Below are positions 1 through 11,719 of a DNA stretch of 64,000 nt, in pieces. How positions within the stretch are numbered: the stretch's first letter is position 1; each line of letters begins with the position of its first letter. This DNA is from Axinella damicornis (taxonomy: Eukaryota; Porifera; Demospongiae; Axinellida; Axinellidae): contig OZ007518.1 of assembly GCA_963931865.1 (NCBI GenBank), forward strand, positions 10,493,052 through 10,557,051. The letters run 5' to 3'. Both the position numbers and the translations under genes were made by a program. Below the pieces are notes generated by a model. That model had not been told where the DNA came from and searched no databases. It was given only the letters and a program-made list of their open reading frames with translations.

Positions 1-1171
1 CTCTTGCCTCAGGACAGATTCCTACTGGAATTACACAAACAACGTTCAAACGACAGTGCTACTTGTGCCTTCAACCACACCCAGTGGTTGGGGGGAGTGC
101 CTACACTTAATGTTAATGTACCGCGTGAAGTGCACTGCCAGAACAAGGAGAGGCATATACATGTACAACGAGGCCAAGCTGAGTGCTGTATTTGCCTCGG
201 ACCCCACCCCTCGAGACCCTGCCCCTCGAGACCCTGCCCCTCAAGATCCTATCCCGAGTTTAATAAATCCTGTAGTGCACGTTTGGGGGTTGCACACCTT
301 GTTGCATTGATGGACAAGTTGGTAGACCTGGGTCGTATTAGCCTGGGTACTACTTATATTCTCTTATTCAGGTCACATGTGCCAGCTAAAATGAGGAACG
401 CCACGGATTATTTTATTGAGCTTTTCGAGGACGTTGAGGTGGGCTCCATAATGCCCTGCTATGACACTCTCTTTGATCTGCCATTCTACTACGTTGGAGT
501 GTGAGTTGACACACGGGACCATCACACAAACACACACTCACATGCTCACACACTCACACACACACACGCTCACACACACACACACACACACATGCTCACA
601 CACGCTCACACACACACACTCGCACACACACACACTTTTGATGACATGATTAAGCTTGTACATGTGATATGTGTATTGCAGTAAACTACATATATATAAC
701 AGTACAGCTATATGAATCCGGTGATATTCACGTACAGTTTACATCATTGTAGTATACTGCAGTGCACTATAGTTTACAGGTCTGTCACTCTCTGCAGGTC
801 TGACGGAGTGGACCTTGACCTCGGCAACCTCACTGCAGATGACACTCTGTCCCTCGTCAACAGAACTGGATTCTTAGGTATAATACTCCATGAATGAAAC
901 AGTTGCTTCAGAAAGTGTGACTCCCTCCCTCCCTCCCTCCCTCCCTCCCTCCCTCCCTCCCTCCTTCCCTCCATCCTTCCCTCCCTCCTTCCCCCTACCT
1001 AACTCCCTCCCCCTCCCTCCCCACACGCAGGAGGAATGGTACCTGATGTCTGGTACTACAATTTCTCTCTGGACTTCAATGCCACCACCTGGCCCCCGAT
1101 GAGACCGATAAATGATACGTACAACGATACACACAACGACATATGCAACGTACAGCGTTTGTGCTGTGTGT

Positions 1172-1220
<49 letters not shown>

Positions 1221-1636
1221 GATAGTGAGCTGTGTTTTAAGAAGGAATCTAAACAGATCAGTGTTTGTTTGTGTGTACATGTAACTCATGGCTCTTAGTT
1301 CTTTTTTCCTGAAAAGGAAAACTGTCAGCTATACTCACAACCTTCAGTGCATTGCCTAGCACAGTTGTAGCGGGCTTGTGCATGTTCCATTAGCCTGGCC
1401 AGTGCATTTTCACGTGCTATTGCTCAGCTATAGATTCCATCCTGCCCTAGCCTCATTCCCAGGCCCGAGACGGCCTGGGAACGAGGCTAATCCTGCCTGC
1501 AAGTTAGCCTCATTCCCAGGCCTTCTCACGCCAGCGTTTATCGCTAGAGAAGGCCTGAGAACGAGCGCTGCCTGCAAGTAGCAACAAATTCTTTCTGGTG
1601 GACGGGGGAGAGTACCTTCATGTTCCCTTCTCCCTC

Positions 1637-1670
<34 letters not shown>

Positions 1671-2193
1671 TAGGTGGACGGGGGAGAGTACCTTCATGTT
1701 CCCTTCTTCTGGCGAGTCAGCAACCGTACAGAGCTCAATGACCACCTCATTGAGGTAAGGAGATTGGATTGTGGTGATAAAATTTTGTGTTATGGTGGAG
1801 CCCCTATTAGGAGACACTCCGCAGAAAGGACCCCTCTGCTAGTTAGTGTCCAAAGAGAGAGAGAAAATTTCTGGGATTTGAACCCCACATGTGTATACGT
1901 TCATGTAGATGTACAGTGGGGCATAGCCTCGTTCCCAGAAGCCTGGGAACGAGGCTGCAGTGGACACGTGTCTGGTATTACTGACACTGGTTTGTTTCAG
2001 GTTGTGAAGGAGTACAACGTTCTTGCCCACACGTCCCTGTTCGGATCCCAGCAGTATGACAGGTGATGGTGTGATGGTGTGATTGTGTGATTGTGTGATT
2101 GTGTGATTGTGTGATTGTGTGATTGTGTGATTGTGTGATTGTGTGATTGTGTGTGGGTGTACATGTGCATCTTTGTGTACTGCCACATCGATC

Positions 2194-2243
<50 letters not shown>

Positions 2244-3740
2244 ACGTACAGTGTGTCCCCACTGTCCAAGGAGCAGTATAAGACAGTGATGGAGTACATC
2301 CAAAACAGGACCTTTGATAAGGTGATCCATTCCCATACATGGGAATTCAGTTCCCATACCAATGCCCACCCGTGTCACTAGGAACACAGCTCACATTCAC
2401 CCTCCCTCCCTCCCTCCCTCCCTCCCTCCCTCCCTCCCTCCCTCCCTTCCTCCCTCCCTCATTCAGGTCCGTCCACAAGGAGGGATCCTGGTTGACCAGT
2501 TCAACGCATCTGGTGATTCAGTCACCCTGAACTACACGATGGTGGCGGATGACCTCGTGTTGTACACCTTCAAAGATCCCTCCAAAGCCCACAAGTTAAA
2601 CAGAACAACCAATGAGATTCACAGGAAGTACGCACCTTTTGATTGGTAGATTGTACATAGATAGATAGCTTTATAGATAGATAATGAGCAGATTGAGGAG
2701 GTATATTAGACAATGTCGTTGAACAATTTGATCTTATTATCCCCGACTCTCCATCCATCCTGCGTGCAAACACGTATACACCCCACACCCTCACACACCC
2801 CCACACCCTCACACACACCCACACCCTCACACACCCCCACACCCTCACACACCCTCACACACCCCCACACCCTCACATACCCCCACACCCTCACACACCC
2901 CCACACCCTCACACATCCCCACACCCTCACACACCCCCACACCCTCACATACCCCCACACCCTCACACACCCCCACACCCTCACACATCCCCACACCCTC
3001 ACACACCCCCACACCCTCACATACCCCCACACCCTCACACACCTGCACAGGAATGGGATCATCAACATGATGAGCAATTCTCTCTTCAAGTACCTACGAG
3101 AAAATGAGACCTCAGGTTAGACTTCCATATATGGAGGGGAAACCCCTCCCATAATATCAGCATCCCCATATATGATCCTGCTCTAGCAGTACATGTTACT
3201 ATGACATCATGCGTATCCTAGGTGACCTTGCCGGAGCCGACCCTGCCATAGTGACGTACATCATGCCCCTCCCTGCGGCCCCAATGAACATCACGATTGA
3301 TTTGTCCACCCTCCTCGGAGGCGTCCTCTTCCCCTTTGCCTTCTCCTTCATAATGCCCGTGAGTGGACCCTGTAACTACGTGTGTGTGTGTGTGTTCATG
3401 TTTGTGTGATCATGTAGCCATGGCAACTTATATTTCAGGTGTTCATTACGATGCTGGTGAAGGACCGGCACGAGAAGCACCTCATCATGATGGAGCAGAA
3501 CGGGCTGAGCCGGTGGACGTACTGGCTGGTGAAGTACTGCTTCAACTACCTCCTCTACACCATCATTGTGGTGGTGGTCAGCGCGTTCACCATCGCCTTC
3601 CAGATCAGGCTGTTCACACAGGTGGGGAGAGATCATGTGATGTCATGTGATGCAATGATGTTTTTGTACATTGTATGTTACATATGTTGGCTAGAGCTCT
3701 CAATATGTGATCTTTGTCTCCCCCTCCCGACGCACGCACG

Positions 3741-3781
<41 letters not shown>

Positions 3782-6700
3782 TTCACACACACACACACTC
3801 TAACACACACGTACACTCTAACACACACGTACACTCTCACACACACACCCACAGACCAATGCTCTGGTGCTGATCCTGACCCTCTTCCTCTGGGGTCATG
3901 CTCAGGTTGTGTTGGGATTCTTCTTCAACAACTTCTTCAGTCGTCCCAAGACGGGCACCATCGTGGGATACTTGCTGGTGATTGCTGGCGTCGTCGTGGC
4001 ACTCCTTCTGGAGGCACTCCAGGTGGGCTTGTGATCACTAGTGCAAGGTCATGTGATCTCCACTCAGAGGACATGTGATCTCTGTGGCAATGGAGGTATA
4101 TTCTTGTGCCAATTCTACCAACTATTCAACTATGGCACATTTTGACATGCCAGTAACCAAAATTGGCAGAAACAGCACTCATGCCATTTCTGCCATAATG
4201 GACCAATGTGGTATATAATAGACTTCGAAGGGAACGTTGCACTGGGTATGGATACATGAATGAGATATGAAACTGGGGATTGTGCCATTGCGATCAGCAT
4301 ATAAAGAACCTTCAAGTGATGTCCTAAAAATGATTTTTAATCTCGGTCACATTTTTATCAAAAATCGCACTCAACCAAAGGCTATAATCCATGGTTTTTC
4401 ATGATTTTGGGTCAAAATTCAACCTACAGTAAAATGGACATCATTGGAATGCTCCATTCATGCTGATCACAATGGTGCAAATCCCAACTTCATATCTCCT
4501 TCCTAGTCCAAGATAACTACCATAGTACGCATGCAAACTACACACTGTATTATGTAGGAGTCTAACGTCCAAGGAAAGTTGCATTGTATCTCAGTATGTG
4601 AATGAGCTACAGAGCTGGGAATTGCGCCATTGTGATCAGCATGAATAGAGCATTCAAATGATGTCCTACAAAAGGATTTTCACATTGGTCACATTTTTGC
4701 TGAAAATCGCGCTCAACCAAAGGCTATAATCCATGGTTTTTCATGATTTTGGGTCAAAATTCAAGCTACAGCAAAACGGACATCATTGGAATGCTCCACT
4801 CATGCTGATCACAATGGTGCAAATCCCAGCTTCATATCTCATTCCCAGCCCAAGATACCTAGCAATTTAGTCGCCTATAACTGCATACTGTGATACATAC
4901 TAGAGCTTCATTCCCAGGCCTTCTATATACATGCATGTACACAATGTACGCTATTGATTTTTGCTTACAGTAAATTATCCAAAACTGGAGGTGTAGAAGG
5001 CCTGCAGAACAGGAGTGCTAATATTGGATTAATTAACATTAACATCAAAATGTGCCATAATTGGTTTCCAAAATGTGCCATGTTTGCCAGTTTGGCGTCC
5101 CTGCTGCAATGTCAACTGAGTGGTGATGTTGTCTGGTGAGAGTTCATATGTTTTCAGTGAGATGTCATGTGATCTCATGAACCTGTGGACTGCAGCAATA
5201 TTTCATTATCTCTGGAGTGTTCCTGATATCATGTGATCTCATGAACCTGTGGACTGCAGCGATATTTCATTATCTCTGGAGTGTTCCTGATATCATGTGA
5301 TCTCATGAACCTGTGGACTGCAGCGATATTTCATTATCTTTGGAGTGTTCCTGATATCATGTGATGTCATGTGATCTTCCTCTCTGTGCAGGTAGTTCCG
5401 AAGGACGACACTCCCTTCCCCGTCTATATGATGTATCCACCATTTGCATTTTACCGGTAAGACTCTCACCACCTTTCTGAATCTACACTCCCTCAAGCTC
5501 CCTCCCTCCATCCCTCGAGCTCCCCCCCCCTCCTTCTAGCTCCCTCCCCGCATCAAGCTCCCTGCCTCCTTCCCTCTCTCAAGCTCCCTCCCTCCTTCAA
5601 GTTCCCTCCCCCCCTCCCCCTCCCCCTCCCCCAGCATTCTCTTCTACCTGATCAATGCCTGCCTCAGCATGCAATGCTACGGCATCGACATCCTCTCCCC
5701 GGCTGATGGGCTCAACCTCGTTACCACGGCGATGCTGTACCTGGCGGGCTCCACTGTGGTTCTCATCTTCATCAGCATCTACATCTCATACGTGCTCCCA
5801 GGAGAGTACGGGGTCAGAAGGTCACCCTTCTTCCCTCTGATCGGTCAGTGGAGGAATCTCAGTTTATTAATGGCCTCATGCACCCAGCAGCTCATATTTA
5901 CAGTCTAGAGCACATGAGTAGCTCGACCACGGGTCTACTTGTGCGCTCTCATTACAGTTAACCACTTATAGAATTCTTTTGTGCCTTTCACAATCTTTCC
6001 CCTTCAAGGAAACGTTGAAGGTTTTCTATTTGTCAGTTCTCTTACCACACATTGATCTGCACATCGGACACACTCCCCAGGTCTTTTCAAAGCTGTGCGC
6101 TACCCGTTCGTGAGATCTGGCTGCTGTAACAAGCTACACAGGCAGAAGAGAGAACTCTCTCCGGTAGGACTAGTAACTCATTGAGTTGTACCAACAGTTT
6201 ACTGAGGTGTTCCAATATTTTACTGGTATGTACTAATAATTTACTGAATAGTTTACTGACATGTACCAGTAATCCCCTGAAATCTACCACTAGTTTGCTG
6301 ATTTGTACCAATACTTTACTGGGATGTACGAATAGCTTGCTGAAGTATACTATTAGTTTACTAATAGTTTACTCCCCAGCAGTGTTACGTACATGTATGT
6401 ACACCAGGTTTTGTTTAAGTTGTGCTGTTTCCCAGAAGCCTCCGGACATGGTTGGTGACCAAGAAGAGGAGGAAGAGGAGGTTGATGAGGATGTGCGAGC
6501 TGAAGGTAGGCAAGGGGGAGCCCCTGTAGTGGCAATGTACGTTGAGTAATTGTTTATGTGTGTACACAGTAGTTATAGAAAAACTCCCGTCCTCCCCTCC
6601 TTCCCCACATATCCCCACCTCCCTCACCCCTCACCCCCTCCCTTCTTCCTCCCCCCTCTCCTCTTCCCTTCCCCTCCCCTCACCCCCTCTCCCCTTCCTC

Positions 6701-9641
6701 CTTCCCTTTCTTCCCTTCTTCCTCCTCTCTCCTTCCCTCTCCTCTCCTCCTCCTCTCCTCCCCCTCCTCTCCTCCCCCTCCTCCCCTCCTCCCCCAGAGG
6801 ACATTCTACGGGAGGGGTTCCCCCACCACGCCCCCATGGTGATGCACCAACTCCGGAAGGAGTACCCGGGGTCCGGAGGAAAGCCACCTCACATCGCTGT
6901 CCACTCCATCTCCCTGGTCATCCAGAGGAACGAGTGCTTTGGGCTGCTCGGACCAAACGGTACCACCCAACACATTAGTCCATCAGCACAGCTAGGCCAC
7001 CCAACACATTAGTACATCAGCACAGCTAGGCCACCCAACACATTAGTACATCAGCACAGCTAGGCTGGCTCTTCAGCACTAGTGCATGACACCACGCGCC
7101 AATCAGCAGCTCTGACAACAGACCTACTCAGGCAGCTGGTGTTCAGCATTAATGTGTACATACTACGTAGGCACCTCACGATTGAAATGGAGACATTTCG
7201 TGGGTAGTTCAAGTGTGTTCTTTACCGTGTCTCAGGTGCCGGCAAGACGACTCTGATTTCTGTGCTCACCGGTCTGTATGAGCCAACGCGAGGAAGAGCA
7301 CGGATTGCTGGCTACGACATCGAGACAGAGGTACGTGTGTCCCTTGCTTTGTGACCTCAACCACTGCCACAGTACACAGCGGGTCATGGACCAGGTTCAG
7401 GAGTACACTCATGAGCCTCTAGATCCGTTGTTCTGGCATGAGAAGAGAGAGATGGATTCTGGATTAAAGGACTTATCCAACATAGTAGTATACAGTGCGT
7501 ATACGCCTGTCTCTTTCACACACACCACCTGCATACACACATTCCCCTCTGCACACACACACACACTGACCACACACACACACACACGTCCCTCCCGACA
7601 GATTCAGGAAATCCATCGTCACCTCGGAGTGTGTCCACAATTTGACATTCAGGTACTGTACAGTGTAGTTCTAGTCACATGACTTTCAACCAGTTACTCT
7701 CCCAGATGATGTTGGGTCATGTGACCATGCTCTTCTGGTCATGTGACCCTGTTTTCTGGTCATGTGACTCTAATGCAGTCACAAGTAGCATCTCCTCTTC
7801 ACAGGATGCTGACCTGACGGCAGAGGAGCACCTGTTCTTCTATGCGAGACTCAAGGGGGTCAAGTGGAGCAGGGAGAAAGCTGTCGTGGAGAGGGCACTC
7901 AGACAGGTCAGAGGACAACTAGTTAGGACTCAATCAGTGGTGCCCTTGTTGAGTACTGGACAATTGTATGCAAGTTGGATTTTGTCCAACACTTTAAATA
8001 TCAACCATGATTAGCTTCTTGGTGTGGAAGGTTTTTACATGACATCACTATAATAACAGTTTAGTTAACATATCCCCATGAATGCATAGTCTGAAGTAGT
8101 TGTCTACATACACACATACAACCCCACCCACTACACAGGTCAACTTGTACGATGCTCGTGGGTGCAGGTCCAAAGCACTCTCAGGAGGAATGAGGCGGAG
8201 GCTTTCTGTTGCCATGGCAGTGATTGGTAATCCGGACATCCTGATTCTTGATGAGCCCACGACGGGGCTGGACCCGGCCTCCCGTCGGCAGGTGTGGGAG
8301 GTGATCGAGACGGTGAAGGAAGGACGATCCGTGGTGAGTGAAGCATGAGAGCCAGGGCAGCTGCACGTAGTTCATGATCAGCTGTGCTGAGCACTGCCAT
8401 TATCTTTGCAATGACATCATCCATGATATCATCCATGACATCGTCAGTGACATCAGTGACGTCATCCATGATGACATCATTGAGGATATGATTGAAGACA
8501 TCATTTGGTGACTTGTCCCATCATGACAGTGATCTTATTCTGTGTCCCACAGATTCTCACAACACACGCAATGGAAGAGGCCGACCACCTCTGTACCAGA
8601 ATCGGTATGTGTCCCAATACCTGTAGTCTAGGCGTCAGAGCATTCATTTTGCTAATGGGCCTAACGGGATGTGTACTGTACTCTCTCGTAGTTGTAAACA
8701 GCAGCATCAGATATTGTCCACACACACACGCACACACAAGGTATAATGAACTTTGGTCGCCTGCGTTGTCTGGGCACACAGACACGCCTGAAGACTCGGT
8801 TCGGCACAGGCTACCAGCTGCAGTTCCACTGCGTCCCGGGGAAGGCCCGGCAGGTGGAGAGCTTCATCAAGGCTCAGCTGCCCAGGGCCACCCACATGGA
8901 GACCTACGCAGGTGGGCGTGTGTAGCCGCAGAACTTCATACCTGCCACTCCCTCTCCTGAAAGGTGTTGCTATGGAGATGGGAAATTGGTAGCAGCAGAA
9001 ATAGTAATTTTCATAGTCAAGCTATGGTCTGCAGTAGTCTCTAGTAATCTTTAGTAGTCTCCAGTAATCTTTAGTAATCTACTGTAATCTTTAGTAATCT
9101 CCAGTAATCTTTAGTAATCTACTGTAATCTTTAGTAATCTCCAGTAATCTTTAGTAATCTACTGTAATCTTTAGTAATCTCCAGTAATCTTTAGTAATCT
9201 ACTGTAATCTTTAGTAGTCTCTAGTAATCTCTCAACTCTCCTCATAGACTCGTGCACGTATAAACTTGACAAGGAGGACCTGGTTGTGAGTGAGCTCTTC
9301 CAGCTCTTTGATTCCAAGAGAAGACAAGTTGGAATCCTGGACTGGGGCATCAAGATGACCACATTGGAGGATGGTGAGTGGGAGGGAGGGAGGGTGGGCA
9401 GGGATGGGGGGAGGATGGTGATGAGGGAGGAAGGGTGGGATGGGGAGGGAGAGAAATGGAGGGGAAGAAGGGCCATCAGTGACATGCATCATGTGGGTAT
9501 TGTGCACCACACACCCTAGTGTTCTTGAACATTGTGAAGCGCAACACTGATCGGCGGACACCTCTGAAGCATTCCTTCTGCCCCAGCTGGCTACCTTGCC
9601 CCTGCCCCACCACCAGCAGGAAGACCCTCATCGAGGAGTGA
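1..9641 (+). CDS. Half-size ABCA-type ABC transporter, 5'-partial, 24 mapped exons
   Basis: Probable lipid or sterol exporter in a cell or organelle membrane. Exons: 372-500, 798-877, 1031-1149, 1674-1754, 2001-2062, 2243-2321, 2467-2627, 3051-3115, 3222-3358, 3439-3621, 3855-4022, 5392-5456, 5635-5843, 6081-6163, 6436-6505, 6798-6959, 7236-7330, 7602-7652, 7805-7906, 8139-8333, 8553-8604, 8741-8911, 9248-9373, 9520-9641. All GT-AG and phase-consistent; 921 codons before the stop. Order: N-glycosylation-rich extracellular part (many NxT/NxS), a membrane block (exons 3222-5843), an acidic linker (6436-6505), then one nucleotide-binding domain. Seen in the NBD: Walker A GPNGAGKTT (split by the intron 6960-7235), Q-loop CPQFD, signature [10 protein letters not shown], Walker [15 protein letters not shown]-loop [11 protein letters not shown], and the ABCA-like [19 protein letters not shown]. 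Only one TMD-NBD unit is visible; the start lies left of the window. Another exon probably begins at 13, but its donor and frame are ambiguous. A full-size ABCA whose second half is seen here cannot be excluded. Confidence 0.95.
530..637. repeat. (CA)n-type microsatellite in ABCA intron
   Basis: Interrupted CA repeat with ctcaca interruptions, starting about 30 bp after the donor at 501. Open frames across it are low-complexity artefacts. Confidence 0.95.
920..1030. repeat. (CCCT)n tract ending at an ABCA acceptor
   Basis: About 70 bp of ccct units followed by degenerate C/T sequence, ending in acacgcag directly before the exon at 1031. It supplies the polypyrimidine tract of this acceptor. 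Confidence 0.9.
1447..1957. mobile_element. Cluster of three short hairpin MITE remnants
   Basis: Three inverted-repeat units built on CCTCGTTCCCAGGCC and its complement: 1447-1484, 1502-1566 and 1924-1957. The last is only 34 bp, two arms of about 15 nt joined by a few loop bases. They lie in ABCA introns on both sides of the exon 1674-1754. The same terminal sequence recurs at 4909, 34613, 36545, 46467 and 58060, so this is a dispersed family and not a local palindrome. Confidence 0.75.
2779..3045. repeat. CCCACACCCTCACA minisatellite in ABCA intron
   Basis: Tandem units of about 14 bp (cccacaccctcaca with tac and tc variants) fill the end of the intron and stop 6 bp before the exon at 3051. 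Overlapping open frames on both strands are repeat translations. Confidence 0.95.
4023..5391. repeat. Large ABCA intron with about 350-bp and 67-bp direct repeats
   Basis: Two diverged copies of a roughly 350-bp sequence (about 4200-4520 and 4560-4870) share blocks such as ggacatcattggaatgctcc and catggtttttcatgattttg. A hairpin-MITE relic (4909-5020) has one arm eroded. About three near-identical 67-bp units built on ctcatgaacctgtggactgc occupy 5155-5380, just before the acceptor of the exon at 5392. No coding potential seen. Confidence 0.85.
9020..9228. repeat. 40-bp tandem array (AGTAATCTTTAGTAATCT)
   Basis: About five units combining agtaatctttagtaatct with ctactgtaatc, in the ABCA intron 8912-9247 and ending about 20 bp before the acceptor. 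Confidence 0.9.
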
Positions 9642-9654
9642 ACCCACTTACAGC

Positions 9655-9660
9655 AATAAA
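9655..9660 (+). terminator. Poly(A) signal of the ABCA gene
   Basis: AATAAA 13 bp after the TGA stop at 9639-9641, so the 3' UTR is very short. The convergent TEX264-like gene ends at 9946, leaving about 300 bp of shared A/T-rich 3' flank. Confidence 0.85.
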
Positions 9661-9945
9661 TTATAGGGGCAGTCCATAATTATTGCATAATATGCAGAAA
9701 TCGGTATTATTTTGAAATGTTTCAGAAGATGGTGTATAATTATCATCATATTCAATTGCCATTTTTGGGTTATATTTATTTAATAATGACACAACAAAAC
9801 GGCCGCACAGTGTCACGAACATAAAATGTGAACGGGCTGGCAGCTAGTATATAGAAGATGATTCATGGTTAACATCAGTGTACAGCTATAGCACCAAGGC
9901 ACTAGCTGAGGTGGTGTGGATCATTATGTAAGCAATGAATGGGTT

Positions 9946-11136
9946 TTATTGCTTTTTCTTGGTCTCAGTTTCCATGGCAACCTCGGGGACAAAGAATCCC
10001 TCGTTCCCCTCCAGGGGAGCGACATAGCGGATGTGGTCCTCACTGCAGAGCTCCAGGATAGGGCCCACAGTGTCATCCTGACAGTGTTTCTGTAGGGAGG
10101 AGGAAGAGGGAGGGAGGGGAGGAGGCAAGAGGGATGGATGGGGGAGAAGGGGGGGATGGGAGGTAGAGGGAGGGAGGGGAGGAGGCAGAGGCAGTATCAA
10201 TCACTAACAGCGCTAGAGCAGTGGCAGCACAAACTGCCTGCTCCCAGCAGGTAGATGCCACACCCCCTACCTCAAAATATTTCACCAGAGCTGGGTATAC
10301 GCGCCACGGAGCGATCAGATGGGACACCATACTCCGCACTGGGAACTCTGTCACGACGGCGCTGGTACACTCGGGGAAGGTCCAAAAGGAGTAGCCATTG
10401 GTCTTGAGCATCTCCTCCAGTTTACGGCTTGGCGGGTCGGGCAAACAGCAACCGACAATATAGCGCAGCTTGTCATGAGTGACCTGGGGAGAGACCAACA
10501 TGCCTGAGGACATTGTTCTGGGACTTAGGACCCAAAAAGGATAGGAATAATCGGAGGAAAGTTTGAAACATGCAGATGAAAATTGCAGGGATCAAAACGG
10601 AAACAAGCAATTGATGCTGATCAAGACAAAAATAAGATCAACAATCGAGTTTCTCAAATAAAGGAGGTGTGGCAACAATTTAACCTTTGAACCCCCATAA
10701 ATCAGGCAATCAAGGACGAATTTCACCGATCAAGATTCTTACCCCAGTTGCAAACGCTTCTATGAGTGATGTGTAAAGTTCTCGGATAAAACTACACACA
10801 ATCTTTTTTTTTCTCCTATGAAGGGGAAATCTTATGTGGGTAGTCACACAAAACTTTTCCCTCCTAAGGAGGGAAAATTTATACCTTCTTAGGGTCATCA
10901 TAGTAGATAGCAAACAGCTTCAAACTCGGTACCAGCACCGACAGTTGCTTGAAAGGGGTGCCAGAGTTCTTGTATGGTCCACTGTGTACGCCATAAGCCA
11001 CTCGTCTGGGGGAAAATGGTGCTAACGTCTTGCGTATTCTCAGCTCGTAAAACAGCCCCGCATGTAGCAGGGTGCCAAGAACCACGACGGAGATCGCCAG
11101 GAGGGCAACAATCAGGTACAAGACGACGGAATCCAT
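9946..11136 (-). CDS. TEX264: TEX264-like ER membrane protein, short form
   Basis: Family role: TEX264 is an ER-anchored protein with a cytosolic GyrI-like domain, acting as an ER-phagy receptor and DNA-repair cofactor. Exons on the minus strand: 11136-10885, 10483-10271, 10089-9946 (252, 213 and 144 nt; phase 0, GT-AG), giving 202 aa. Start chosen at 11136 because the hydrophobic segment follows at once (about residues 5-25, an N-terminal membrane anchor). Family-like blocks: LFAIYYDDPKKV at the first junction, LIAPWRVYPAL in exon 2, EDHIRYVAPLEGNEGFFVPE in exon 3. The protein stops about ten residues after the GyrI-like domain. It therefore lacks the long disordered tail and LC3-interacting motif of vertebrate TEX264, and ends in KKKQ, which fits a KKXX ER-retrieval signal. 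AATAAA (9945-9950) overlaps the stop codon; another lies at 9775-9780. Confidence 0.9.
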
Positions 11137-11719
11137 AACCACGTGTTGAACTTTGACCTGGAATGGTAACAGAGGGAATTTCCGGACAAATATTCCGGAC
11201 ACGGCACTTCATGCCCCTCGCATTCGCTCCGTTTGCAAGTGCTCATGCATACCTTACCGTCGAACTTTTCAACACTGCGCAGTTGTTAGCAAAAACTGCT
11301 CTTAGAGAGCGAAAGCTGGGGCCGTGTCCGGAAATTAAATCCCCTCCGTTGCCATGCCATGCCTTACGGGCGCGGGTACGGGTATGGTGACGTTTTGTAA
11401 ATTACGTCATCTTCGTTGGCATGTGACATAATTAGCAAGTTCGAAGTACAAGTTGTGATTCCGTCTGAAAGGCTAAAAGCTTTTTGTGTCTCTATCTTGA
11501 AAGACGAGGCGGAGAGTCTTTGAAGCGGATCGCCGAAGAAAGAAATACTCTAGGACTAACCGGGGGTCGATCGGCGGGCCACCGAGATCGCGATCAACGT
11601 CGGGGTACCAAGCCCAGTGCAGGTTGACCTAGAAGCCGTAAAAGAGGAATTAAACCTTGATGTATCTATACTGACCCGAGCTATAATCCTATGTAACACA
11701 GCGCTGCCGACAGCCAACG
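11137..11719. promoter_or_regulatory. Divergent promoter region, TEX264-like / RSBN1
   Basis: The 583 bp between the two start codons hold both 5' UTRs and presumably a shared promoter. Visible: a CRE/ATF-like TTACGTCAT at 11402-11410, and an inverted repeat (TTCCGGACACGGC near 11193-11205 against GCCGTGTCCGGAA at 11321-11333) that looks like a small fold-back element. No TATA box is obvious. Shared promoter use is inference from spacing. Confidence 0.6.

Noticed and set aside
13..130. First ABCA exon with frame DSYWNYTNN or [10 protein letters not shown]
   Set aside because: The acceptor at 12 is good but two frames and several weak donors fit, so no exon boundary could be defended.
1186..1219. 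Poly-G run as a regulatory G-quadruplex
   Set aside because: Uninterrupted homopolymer next to (TG)n in an intron; length is likely unreliable and no independent support exists.
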